Shown: in pieces, positions 55,201 to 64,000 of the stretch
Numbering within the stretch: the first letter of the stretch is position 1
Layout: every line of letters begins with the position of its first letter
DNA from: Wallemia ichthyophaga EXF-994
Lineage: Eukaryota > Basidiomycota > Wallemiomycetes > Wallemiales > Wallemiaceae
DNA length: 64,000 nucleotides
Direction: 5' to 3'
Assembly (NCBI RefSeq): GCF_000400465.1
Contig: NW_008806290.1
Coordinates: 1-64,000 of the forward strand
Notes under the pieces: generated by a model
What the model was told of the DNA's origin: nothing
Databases searched by the model: none
Seen by the model: the letters and a program-made list of their open reading frames with translations, nothing else
Program-made: the position numbers and the translations under genes

Positions 55201-55728
55201 ATTCAGTAGTACGTCGCCGTCGATAGCTGCGACGTCGGTGACTACCTCAGCTGCGTCTTCTAATGGCAGTGCTAACGTTAACAACTCCAAGCGTGGGAAG
55301 TTGTTCAGTAAATTCAAGTCGTCGGGTAAAGAGGCGAAGGATAGCAAAGGAATTAGAGAAGGTAGGGAGAGTAGCGAGACAAGGACTAAATCTAAGACGT
55401 CGAGAGAAGAGCTCTATAAAACTAACTCCAAAGACACACCCTCTTTACACTCCTCGCAATCTTCTAGCCAGAATTCTGCCAACTCAAGCTATTACAGTCA
55501 GGAGGGTAAGGATGCGCGTAAGGTTAGAAAGGAAAAGGAAAAGACGATGCAGAGACAGAGAGTCGAGGCTCAGAGATTAAAGGCGATGAAGAGGGACGGC
55601 AAGGTGAGTTTGTGTCTGGAGGTAGAATTTAACTCATCCCTCTTCAGTTACGTCCTGTATTGGGAGAACCAGCGCCAGCTAAAAAGAAAGCTTCAGAATT
55701 TGACGCTTGGGGATCATTCTGTTATTAG
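52274..55728 (+). CDS. Kelch-repeat and BTB-domain regulator (Ral2/Mds3-like)
   Basis: Four exons. Exon 1 (52274-52350) is MALASLPDLTAYPRSTTGSI plus a few residues. Exon 2 carries kelch blade MTIVNDQLYLIGGRKVTERV. An intron at about 52603-52657 leads to the long exon with blades HLSSISGDCLIIAGGQGKDN and LGNHLVISGTYLANTSQTFS. A BTB-like domain lies at about 53630-54000 (FPCSSRILEARWPWFRARKL, VVKALLEWFYTSALVTPLQL). A long Ser/Pro/Gln-rich disordered tail follows, with short repeats (VGSVGSVGSVN; TQVTQATQGM). The last intron (about 55604-55647) changes the end to KLRPVLGEPAPAKKKASEFD and stop 55726-55728, a better terminus than the readthrough to 55741. In yeasts similar kelch-BTB proteins act in Ras, TOR or sporulation signalling; exact orthology is unsure. 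Confidence 0.8.
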
Positions 55729-55955
55729 AAAGTCTATATAAATCACATAGGAAACATAAGACCATCTACATTATACCAAAAAGAAGACAAATATATTTGA
55801 TATTCGATATAATAGAATTCACATTAATAATGAAGACTTCAAGTTTAAAACTGTTCAAATAATTATTCTTATACACGCTATTCTTCGAATATATAATAAT
55901 CTATTACAAGGATTAAATAAGAATTAGAATATGTTATGTCAAGTGCACAGCTCTG

Positions 55956-57569
55956 CTACTTGGCCGTAGGTATATTAATCCATTGATCGAGCGACTCTTG
56001 ACAAATAGCTTTTACGTTACGCAAATGACCGAGTAACTGTGGTAGAGCATCAGGTGTTAACTGCAATTTACAGTCGTCGCTTTGATCAGATTGATCATTC
56101 TCAATGTGGTTATGTGTCGGTGTTGATATCATCTTCGCATTCTCTTTCTCTCTTTCTATTTCTTTTTCTCTATACGAGCTAATTCTCGCTTTTGGTGTAG
56201 ACAAGTTTTCTGAATATGAGCGTGATTCGTGAGTGAGTCGTTTGGGTTTTGTCGGCGTCTGTAATGGAGTGACTTGCTCTTTCGGCAAGTTCTTTTTGTC
56301 TCTTGTGTTTGCTGCGTCTGCCTCTCCTGTCTCTCCTTCTCGCTGTGGTATAGTGTTCTCTCTCAGAGTGACAGAAGGTCTCGTCGAATCAAACGACGGC
56401 TTGCGTTGTAAAGAGACAGAAGAAGCTTTGCGTGTGAATAGTTGAGCGATAGACGGTCTTTTTCTATGCATCTTCTGTGGTATCTGAATTGGTGTGTCCG
56501 TTTCTTCAGGCGGTGTGGATGGAAATGCCAAATTTTCTTGGGATACTCTGATATTCTGCTCCCGCTGCTCCCGTCTCGTATCTTTCGTCGATTTCTGTGC
56601 TGTTGTCGGTGTCGGTGTAGGCGACGGCGTCGGCGTCTCCATTGAATCCGAACCTGAACCGACAAACTGTTTGAAGAAATCTTTGAAGCTGTTCAGTCCG
56701 GCTCGGGAGGCTCTACGAAGTTTGGAAGGATGTGTTTTGCGTGTGAGGGGAGTGGATGGAGGGGAGTCTGAGTTTGTTTTGGTTTTGGTGTTTGTGTCTA
56801 AGTTTTTGGATGGAGAAGACTGAAGCATAGTTTTGAGTATATCGAGTTGTCTATCATTGAGGCTGTCACCTGCTTTATGTGAGTGTGTCCGGTTGTTGTG
56901 ATGATCAGAGAAAGAGTTGAGATGAGCAGGTGAAGTGGATAGTGAACGTGGAAGGTCTGAGTTGTTGTTATCGTTATTATCGATAGGCACAACGCCAGAA
57001 CCAGAAGCGAGTTGAATGAGAACATTAGCAGAATCCCAGGAATTTGAGTAAATTGAATCAAGAGAAGTGCATTCATCTTTTAATTGAGCGGGTATTTCAA
57101 TTGATGGCCAAGGTATTTTATTCTTAATAGATTCCAGTGTGTTGCTCAATTGTCTCAATTCATCCACACCTTTAGCGAATTCACGTACAGAGCCCAATTG
57201 AACTCTCAAGCCTTGTTGAGCTGCTTTGACGCGTTGTGGAATGCGTAGGTCACTTAGACTATTTCTTCTTAAACGTGTGTGTTTGTGTGTATAAGTGGGA
57301 GGTGGAGTGAGTGAGCTATGCTTCGTAGGTGGTTGATTGTTTTCAATTAAAGATTTCAATGAATTCGATTTAGTTGAATTGCTATCGAATAGAGTTGATT
57401 GAGTGTAATCAGACTTCTGTATATCCTCATCCCATTCGGAGTTTTTAGTATTCTCATTTATTCTAATCGATTTCTTATCAAATTCAAAGTCATCATCCCA
57501 TTCTTCCTTGGTTTCATCTACCGAGTTTTGATCAGCAAAGACCCCAACAGAAATACCATTTAAACTCAC
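55956..57569 (-). CDS. Unidentified acidic/coiled-coil protein (weak Byr4-like start)
   Basis: Intronless frame of 537 residues. The N-terminus has two tryptophan-acidic motifs (EEWDDDFEFD and SEWDEDIQ), a pattern seen in the septation GAP subunit Byr4/Bfa1. A helical block follows (RVKAAQQGLRVQLGSVREFA, KGVDELRQLSNTLES). The middle is disordered: Asn, Ser, Thr and Pro-rich, with PTPSPTPTPTT, KRPSIAQLFTRKASS and several S/T-P sites. The C-terminus is helical (LPQLLGHLRNVKAICQESL). I cannot assign a family with certainty; a Byr4-like role in the septation initiation network is one option. Codon use and length suggest a real gene. It converges with the kelch-BTB gene. Confidence 0.65.
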   Translation of the reverse strand: MSLNGISVGVFADQNSVDETKEEWDDDFEFDKKSIRINENTKNSEWDEDIQKSDYTQSTLFDSNSTKSNSLKSLIENNQPPTKHSSLTPPPTYTHKHTRLRRNSLSDLRIPQRVKAAQQGLRVQLGSVREFAKGVDELRQLSNTLESIKNKIPWPSIEIPAQLKDECTSLDSIYSNSWDSANVLIQLASGSGVVPIDNNDNNNSDLPRSLSTSPAHLNSFSDHHNNRTHSHKAGDSLNDRQLDILKTMLQSSPSKNLDTNTKTKTNSDSPPSTPLTRKTHPSKLRRASRAGLNSFKDFFKQFVGSGSDSMETPTPSPTPTPTTAQKSTKDTRREQREQNIRVSQENLAFPSTPPEETDTPIQIPQKMHRKRPSIAQLFTRKASSVSLQRKPSFDSTRPSVTLRENTIPQREGETGEADAANTRDKKNLPKEQVTPLQTPTKPKRLTHESRSYSENLSTPKARISSYREKEIEREKENAKMISTPTHNHIENDQSDQSDDCKLQLTPDALPQLLGHLRNVKAICQESLDQWINIPTAK

Positions 57570-57752
57570 TCTTTAATCCTAAATTTTCATTTAATTCTAT
57601 ATATTTCAACTGCAGTGTCATTCTCCTGATTTTTTTGATTTTTTATTTTACATGAAGGTCTCAATTCAAAGGAGTCTAAATCTATGAAGTTTTTGCTTTT
57701 TTATTCGATGAATTATCCTTTTTATTGTTAGTCTTAATCTTCTTGAAATACT

Positions 57753-59054
57753 CTATAAACTCACATCACTCTCACTCTCACTCTCTTCTTCCTCCTCACT
57801 TGGCTCATCAAAGTCCAAATTTTCAAGATCTTCTTCTGGGTCACCCATTTCTCCAAATTCATCATCCACTTCCTCCTCATCTACTTCATCCTCCTCTTCT
57901 ACTTGCTCCCCTTTAGCTTTTCTATCCTCCTTATCTTTACGCTTCCTCTCCACGTTCGCCTCCTGTTCCTTTCTTCGTCTTGCAACTTCAGCCTTTCTTT
58001 CTGTATGTTTTTTAGCCAAATCTTTAACTTCTCTCTTTGATTTGTTGATGTATTCATGGAATAATACTTCACCTTCATTGTTGCCGCCCAATCCATGTTT
58101 CTTTGGTTGAGATCCTGCTAATCCTGTCGTTATTTTAACCAAACTCAATTCCATTCTTGGTCCAATCTCCTTCAACTTGATAGCACGCTTTTCATCCTTT
58201 TTGTTCCCTCTACCAACGAAGTCCTCTGCCAATTGAACTACTCTAACTGGTTGACCTGTTTCATCTACTTCTGACTCTACTTCTGAGTCACTAGTAGCTG
58301 CTGATTCATATCCAGAGTTATCCTGATTGAGAATGTATTGTGATATATCTTGAACGTTTGAGAGATTTGGTAGTTTATTTGCAGTGCTAGCACCTGGAAC
58401 GACTCTCCTAACGCGCTTAGAAACACCATAAGGTTTTACAGTGATCTCATAATGACGCATATCAATTGTACGGGTAGACGCATTATAAGATAGCAATAAC
58501 AACCTTCTAGCTTGCGATAATGGCAAGTTTGAAACGTCTAAAGGCGGGAAAAGAGATTGAAACAGCTGAGTCATGAGCTTATGTGGCTTGCTATCACTCT
58601 CAAAGCCATTCAACACCAATAAAGGAGGAACATTATGAGTATTGGATAGATTTCCGATACGTTTTGATGAATTTTTTAAGTCACTCATCAAAGAATATCT
58701 TTCGACTCTAAAGTGCAAAGTAGGACCTTTAGGAGTGCGTGCTAAGCGCATATTGACATGATTGGCGGATCTAGTGAAAATAACGATATGAGTCAAACCA
58801 AGGGTACTCGTCAAGGCTAAGAAGTCAGGAAGTTTATTCTTCTTCCTCTCTTTCAATCTACTAGCGGTATTTGGTTCAAGTACACCACGTATTTCCTTTA
58901 CCAATTGATTTATAGATTTGCCTACATCGCCAGATTTGATAACGAATGATTTTGGAATTTTAAAAGAGCTATTCTCTTCACTACCAGGTGCGTGTGATAG
59001 TAATCCACCTTTCTTATGTGTTCTGTTCTTCTTCTCGCGTGATCTGCGTGCCAT
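57753..59054 (-). CDS. SSF1: Ssf1/PPAN, Brix-domain 60S assembly factor
   Basis: Intronless, 433 residues. Nucleolar protein needed for early pre-60S maturation. The start MARRSREKKNRTHKKG and the Brix domain (IPKSFVIKSG, FLALTSTLGLTHIVIFTRSA, NHVNMRLARTPKGPTLHFRV, RRLLLLSYNASTRTIDMRHY) are typical. The later VVQLAEDFVGRGNKKDEKRA and EIGPRMELSLVKITTGL are the C-terminal Brix signature. The end is a long Lys/Arg/Glu coiled segment and an acidic tail (EEEEESESESDVSL). Confidence 0.96.
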   Translation of the reverse strand: MARRSREKKNRTHKKGGLLSHAPGSEENSSFKIPKSFVIKSGDVGKSINQLVKEIRGVLEPNTASRLKERKKNKLPDFLALTSTLGLTHIVIFTRSANHVNMRLARTPKGPTLHFRVERYSLMSDLKNSSKRIGNLSNTHNVPPLLVLNGFESDSKPHKLMTQLFQSLFPPLDVSNLPLSQARRLLLLSYNASTRTIDMRHYEITVKPYGVSKRVRRVVPGASTANKLPNLSNVQDISQYILNQDNSGYESAATSDSEVESEVDETGQPVRVVQLAEDFVGRGNKKDEKRAIKLKEIGPRMELSLVKITTGLAGSQPKKHGLGGNNEGEVLFHEYINKSKREVKDLAKKHTERKAEVARRRKEQEANVERKRKDKEDRKAKGEQVEEEDEVDEEEVDDEFGEMGDPEEDLENLDFDEPSEEEEESESESDVSL

Positions 59055-59193
59055 GGCGGTCGTGGGTGTTGTGGTGGGAGATGAGTGTGCAAATAATTAC
59101 TAGTAAATTATAAAATATTCCCTATTAATTTACTAGTTATTGCGTTATTCCAAATTTTATTTGTTATCTTCTTCAACTCACACAACCAACAAG

Positions 59194-60484
59194 ATGCTTA
59201 CAAGAACTCTTAGAAGCGTGAGCGTGGTGGCTAATAAGAACAAGGTGGGATACTTGAATATTTCTAGTGTTCCTTTATTAATTTATATCTCAGCCAATCA
59301 CCCACTCACTTCGCCACGTCTCCTCTTCCGCTATGGGCGCTGAAAAACCATCAGACTTACCTTCAAAAGGTAGTGAGCCTTTCAAAGTTCAACTTCATGA
59401 AGACGCTTTCAATGGCTACCTCCTCGATCAGCTCCCTTCTCTCGAAGTTGAAACTACAAAGGATCAGCTCATTGAGTTATACCGCCAAATGACCACTATG
59501 AGACGTATGGAACAAGCCGCTGATCAACTTTACAAGGCCAAGTTGATTCGTGGTTTCTGTCACTTGGCTATCGGTCAGGAAGCTGTTGCCGTCGGTATGG
59601 AAGCTGCTATGACAGACAAGGATCGTTTGATTACTGCTTATAGATGCCACCCTTACGCTGTTCTTCGCGGTGGCTCGATTAAAGGCGTCATCGCTGAGTT
59701 ACTCGGTAGACAAGATGGTATGTCAAACGGTAAAGGTGGCTCCATGCACATCTTCACTCCTACCTTCTTCGGTGGTAACGGTATCGTCGGTGCTCAAGTC
59801 CCTGTCGGCGCTGGTATCGCTTTTGCTCAACAATACCTCAACAACCCTTCCGTAACCTTCTCCATGTACGGTGATGGTGCTGCAAACCAAGGTCAAGTCT
59901 TTGAAGCTTTCAACATTGCGAAACTCTGGAATCTCCCTTGTGTATTTGTTTGTGAGAACAACAAATACGGTATGGGTACAAGCGCAGCTAGATCTTCAAT
60001 GAACGTTGAATACTATAAGCGTGGTGACGTTATACCTGGTTTACAAGTAAACGCTATGGACATTCTCAGCGTTTACCAAGCTTCTCAATTCGCTAAACAG
60101 TGGGCAATCGATCACAAGGGTCCTCTTGTTATGGAAATGGTTACTTACAGATACGGTGGACACTCCATGTCTGACCCTGGTACCACTTACAGATCAAGAG
60201 AGGAGGTTCAACAAATGAGATCCACCAGAGATCCTATCAACGGTCTCAAAGCTAGACTTCTTGAGTGGGATGTCATGTCTGAGGAGGAATTGAAGAAGAT
60301 TGACAAAAACGCTAAGCAAGAAGTTGACCAAGCTGTCAATGAGGCTAAGGAATCACCTGAGCCTTCAATGGATGACTTCTGGTCTGATGTCTACTACAAG
60401 GGCACTGAGCCTGCTTATCTCCGTGGTCGTGAGCCTGAGGAGGGCAAATACTACAACACTGCACCAAATCTCGTTGGTGCTTAG
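59194..60484 (+). CDS. PDA1: Pyruvate dehydrogenase E1 component, alpha subunit
   Basis: Thiamine-diphosphate-dependent decarboxylase subunit of the mitochondrial pyruvate dehydrogenase complex. Exon 1 (59194-59244) and exon 2 (59294-60484) together give an Arg/Ser-rich mitochondrial presequence (MLTRTLRSVSVVANKNK, then PITHSLRHVSSSAMGAEKPS). The TPP-binding motif GDGAANQGQVFEAFNIAKLW is intact, as are AYRCHPYAVLRGGSIKGVIA and GKGGSMHIF. The phosphorylation loop RYGGHSMSDPGTTYRSREEV, where PDH kinase inactivates the enzyme, is conserved. Length, about 414 residues, is normal. Starting at the internal ATG 59333 would remove the targeting peptide. Codon use is biased as in highly expressed genes. 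Confidence 0.97.
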
Positions 60485-61143
60485 AGTATAAAAAGTTCTT
60501 AAACCACTTTCTCGACTTATTTCTAGATAAAGATGAAATTATATAATTTTACAATGATTAAGAAGTGTTTTGTGTGATGTGTATTATTGTGTGCAATAGT
60601 ATCGGCAATACCACTGTGCAATGATTTCTGCAATAATATGTGCGTTTGTTTATATAGGGGTTTTCACGCCGAGTGCGTGCACCTGACACACACCCCTATG
60701 CATAGAACAATAAGCGGGTCATATTCAATAAATATGATTAAGATGAACCATCACATGCGCAGTAAGAATAGTCATCATTCCAACACCACGGCAATCTAGA
60801 ACGAGGTATGTGACACATTTCTCAGATTCACTCCACAATGCACAGCACAAATGAAGCCAGAAGTAGCTATGATTAAGCGTAGTGGCTGTCTCGGCGAGCG
60901 AAAAAACTTTGCAATATGAACATTTGACCAAATTAGGTAGATTTACTAATGATCACCTTCCAAACGCGTCAAAATTTTCCATTCCTGACCACTATTAGAG
61001 GGACATGAATTAAACATGAGAATAGGTTCCATGAATTAAATCAGCCGATTCATTTCAATTATTTAAGGTAAACTTCTTCCTTATCTACAACAAACACAGT
61101 GATACAGAGACGCACAAAGACACGAAGACACAAACATACAAGA
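60485..61143. other. Intergenic, no gene seen
   Basis: About 660 bases between PDA1 and the exo-glucanase gene, holding the PDA1 3' UTR and the glucanase promoter. Only short chance frames are present, with no recognised motif. A run rich in ACA repeats precedes the glucanase start (61085-61140). Confidence 0.5.
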
Positions 61144-62509
61144 ATGAAATATATATCAACAAGTACAATTTTAGCAGCTCTTATGGCTTTAGGTACTTCA
61201 CTACCACATCAGAAACGATCAGTGGGAGATTTAGTCCGCGGAGTGAATCTCGGAGGTTTGTGAAAATATTCCGCGCCCGCACCAACTCACACTCCATACT
61301 CTATAGGTTTGTTTGTATTAGAGCCATGGATCACGCCGCAAGTATTTGACAGCACTGGTGACAGCCGAGTGATAGACGAATTTACATTCGGACAGTATGT
61401 AGATTCTGGGACAGCCGAGCAACTGATAACAAACCACCTCGACACTTTCATAACGCAAGATGATCTCACGCAGATCGCCGCAGCTGGTCTCAACGCCGTC
61501 CGCATTCCATTCCCACACTTCGCCATCAACCCTACTGCCGATGAACCTTTCTACGATTTCGGCCGTTTAAGCAAACTGAAGGAGGTAGTTGGATGGGCGC
61601 GCGATGCTGGTCTGCGCGTGTGGATTGATCTACACACCGCTCGCCAGTCCCAAAACGGTTTCGATAACTCAGGTCATAAAGGAGACGTGCTCTGGCATAC
61701 TGATCAGCAGAACGTTAATCTCGCTCTAGAAGCTATTACCACGCTCTCGACTGAGTTCTCCAAGCCTGAGTATGCTGGTGCTGTGGAAGTCGTTGAGCTG
61801 CTCAACGAGCCTGCCTCTTTCGCAAGCACCGCCGTCGATCCGGTCGTCCGCCAGTACTACTACGATGGCTATGGCCGCATAAATGAACAGAGTTCGGCTA
61901 TGGGTGTTGGCCTTCACGACGCTTTCGAAGAAATTTACGAATGGGATGGTTTCATGACTTCCCCACAGTTCGAGAATGTCTGGATGGATGTTCATAGGTA
62001 TCAGGTCTTTTCTCCTTCAGAGCTGGCTAGGGGCGACGATGAACGTATCAGCCATGCTTGTGGCTACGGTCCAGATATGTATGGACACTCACTCGCTCAG
62101 CATTGGACAGTTTGCGGTGAATTCACTTTGGCTAGAACTGATTGCGCTACTTACCTTAATGGCCGCGATGGTGATCTCAACAGATGGGAAGGTTCTTACC
62201 CAGGTAGTTACTACCAGGGCGGATGCGACTACTTCCATGCTAATAACGGCGCTGATTGGCCAGAGCAATACAGAACCTTCTTGAGAAAATTCTATGAAGG
62301 TGGGTTTCGTCTCAGTCGCGGTTGTTTCACTTTCTCACACCACACCTTCAGCTCAGATTAACTCGTTCGAGAGAGGTTCTGGATACTTCTTCTGGACTTG
62401 GAAAACTACCAACAGCAATGCCGCCGATTGGAACTACAGTAGACTGCTCGAACTCGGTATTATTCCTCAGAACCCTGACAACAGAATGTATCCAAACATC
62501 TGTGGCTAA
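61144..62509 (+). CDS. EXG1: Glucan exo-1,3-beta-glucosidase (GH5)
   Basis: Secreted cell-wall enzyme that releases glucose from beta-1,3-glucan. The N-terminus has a signal peptide (MKYISTSTILAALMALGTSL) followed by a KR site (QKRS) suitable for Kex2. Two introns, at about 61258-61307 and 62300-62351, restore RGVNLGGLFVLEPWITP and FLRKFYEAQINSFERGSGYF. GH5 residues visible are AVRIPFPHF, RVWIDLHT, the acid-base Glu in VELLNEPA, the HRYQVF histidine, the nucleophile Glu in WTVCGEFTLA, and GYFFWTWKT near the end. Length, about 420 residues, is usual for Exg-type enzymes. Confidence 0.94.
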
Positions 62510-62702
62510 AGGGTTGGCTGATGGAGTCATACGAATACTGATAGGAATATAAATATAATCATCTCGGATTTGCATTACAATATCTTTCTTTTTTTCTTCC
62601 TTTCGCTTTTTTTTTTTCTCGTTGATACATGCTACTTATATTACAAATATATGACACAATCTATGCAATAATAAAAATGCTAAAAGTATAAAACACAGTG
62701 GA

Positions 62703-63855
62703 CTACCTGAGATACTCAGGCCACTCACTGCGCATCCTTGCTCTGCCCCACTGGTCAAACCTTGGGTTATACTCAACATTAAGAAGGTCGTGGTGTGGTT
62801 TAGCGAATGGCACAAACCATACGAGAGGATTGGCGCCCATCCTGAAACACCAGTTGCGATAAGGTGACTCAAGCCACCATAAATTCCCCTCTGTGCGCGG
62901 ATTGCCCCAGACATAGTACCAGTGATCTTTACACGCTTTCTTCGCTTGCAACTGCCACGGATCGTAGTGTTTGCTGAGAATGGATGCATCTCTTGCGCGA
63001 ATTGTGCGCACCTCGAACATATCCTCGAAAGTTGTCAGCTGAAGCGTGTGAGTGTGAGTGTGAACAATTAAAGTTCCAACTTACACTATCGCACGCTAGC
63101 CAGATATGATTGAAGAGGAGCCCACCTACAAAGAAGGCGAAGAAGGAGGACACTGCTATAGCTCCGATGATGGGTCCGCGGCCACGACCACTCCACAATC
63201 CATCACCGTGCTCATCTGATATCAGAGAAGGATAGCTCACGCCCAAAGCTATCGCTGTGAATGAGAGGACCACAACACACCAAAAAAGGAAAGTAACGAA
63301 ATGCTTGTGGTTGTGCCCACCTACACTTTGACCAATCCACGGACAGTAATGGTCAAATTCCCACACGCAGCGGTTCGCATGACGGTCGTGGTGTGCGCGC
63401 GGCGGTCGCCATAGCTGACACTGAGAACAATAAGTAGCGTCAAATTGAGTTGCTTGGACGCGGAAAGTGGGAGGGTATGTAGTGCAGTCTGATTGATTGG
63501 AGTGGTTACTGGTACCAGTTCTATCGGTATCTTTGTCTTTATTTTGCGCTGCTCGTCCTGGGTGGTACGCTGGTATGAATGAATTTGTTATGTAGCCTGG
63601 GTGAATGAATAAAATAGCAGCGTAACTAGCGCAGAATATCAAAAATAGCACGTTGAAAACCACAAGTATCGTAACGCCTAATCCGAAACCACCAGCGCGG
63701 TTCTTGGTCACTAGCCCCACGCCCACAGCCACAGTGACGGAGAAGTAGTCAAATATAATAATAAGAACGACGAAGCCAACTATCCACTTTGTCTTTATAA
63801 ATCTCAACACGCTGTTTGTTTGCGCTACTTCGTTAGCGTCGCGCACGCATTGCAT
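62703..63855 (-). CDS. Pfa5-like DHHC-family protein S-acyltransferase
   Basis: Four-TM palmitoyltransferase. Exon 1 (63855 to about 63085) begins MQCVRDANEV, with TM1 IVGFVVLIIIFDYFSVTVAV and TM2 LGVTILVVFNVLFLIFCASY. The Cys-rich domain is CSQCQLWRPPRAHHDRHANR, CVWEFDHYCPWIGQSVGGHN. TM3 and TM4 follow (FLFWCVVVLSFTAIALGVSY; IGAIAVSSFFAFFVGGLLFN). A 45-base intron joins WLACDS to LTTFEDMFEVRTIRARDASI; the TTxE motif is seen as TTFE. Exon 2 ends GRARMRSEWPEYLR. The catalytic motif is DHYC, and several zinc-ligand cysteines of the canonical domain are replaced (HHD where HCS is usual, QSVG where NCVG is usual). That pattern is shared by the fungal Pfa5 group, as I recall it. Confidence 0.82.
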
Positions 63856-64000
63856 GGAAGGTACAAACGAAGGTACAAACTAAACAAGAAATTTGAATTT
63901 ATTTGAAATGAAGACATACTTATTAGTAATCAAAGGGAATATTGCAATTTGTTTAGGGGGAATATTAAAAGTAGAACGGCCATACGCGTTGATCCTGTGA

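Noticed and set aside
55620-55741. Readthrough C-terminus of the kelch-BTB protein to 55741
   Set aside because: A GT/AG intron gives a more conserved-looking end (EPAPAKKKASEFDAWGSF) and an earlier stop at 55728.
1-64000. CRISPR arrays, insertion sequences, phage genes
   Set aside because: None seen; gene structure is eukaryotic throughout.

Overview
The window looks like a piece of nuclear genome from a compact basidiomycete fungus. Genes are dense and lie on both strands. Introns are very short (about 45-70 bases), with GT/AG ends and CTAAC/CTAAT-like branch sites. The products are typical of fungi: eIF4A, eIF3g, Trs33, a fused FGAM synthase, a single-chain urease, a class II cAMP phosphodiesterase, a kelch-BTB regulator, an SREBP-type factor and a GH5 exo-glucanase. 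The tiny introns and very tight divergent gene pairs would suit a lineage such as Wallemiomycetes, but the genus is inference. About 30 protein genes, one ordinary tRNA and one very unusual tRNA were found. Most gene models had to be assembled across introns from conserved protein segments, so exon edges may be off by a few bases where stated.

Layout: 1-2.2 kb has no recognisable gene. 2.2-17.4 kb holds an RGS-LOV photoreceptor, a Kap122/importin-13 karyopherin, urease, phytochelatin synthase, the ribosome-quality-control ligase Hel2, eIF4A and an unresolved stretch with coding-like fragments. 17.4-30 kb holds the replication factor Mcl1/Ctf4, Rrp3, a Ubp3/USP10 deubiquitinase, PDE1, a coiled-coil protein, Suv3, an F-box-like protein and tRNA-Pro. 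30-47.4 kb holds a fasciclin protein, Rrp42, a tetraspanin, eIF3g, Trs33, FGAM synthase, Jjj1, an EIF1AD-like protein, Sqt1 and Naa15. 48-64 kb holds a permuted tRNA-Thr, an SREBP-like factor, MBF1, a kelch-BTB protein, an unidentified acidic protein, Ssf1, pyruvate dehydrogenase E1 alpha, an exo-1,3-beta-glucanase and a Pfa5-like palmitoyltransferase.

The standout is on the minus strand at 48200-48276. The 3' half of a tRNA-Thr(CGU) lies upstream of its 5' half, separated by only four bases. All four arms form when the order is exchanged. The flanking leader and trailer form a perfect 8-bp helix that brings the anticodon-loop ends together, and a canonical-looking splice junction restores a 73-nt tRNA. 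This is the architecture of a circularly permuted tRNA gene, known to me from some algae, a nucleomorph and archaea but not from fungi. The window also contains a normal tRNA-Pro with a 9-nt intron, so the tRNA-splicing machinery that would process it is presumably present.

Functionally the window is rich in ribosome and translation genes (eIF4A, eIF3g, Rrp3, Rrp42, Sqt1, Jjj1, Ssf1, Naa15, Hel2, MBF1). It also contains several environmental-response genes: an RGS-LOV light sensor, PDE1 in cAMP signalling, SREBP in sterol and oxygen response, and phytochelatin synthase in metal response. Gene order shows no sign of a dedicated cluster; neighbours appear independent.
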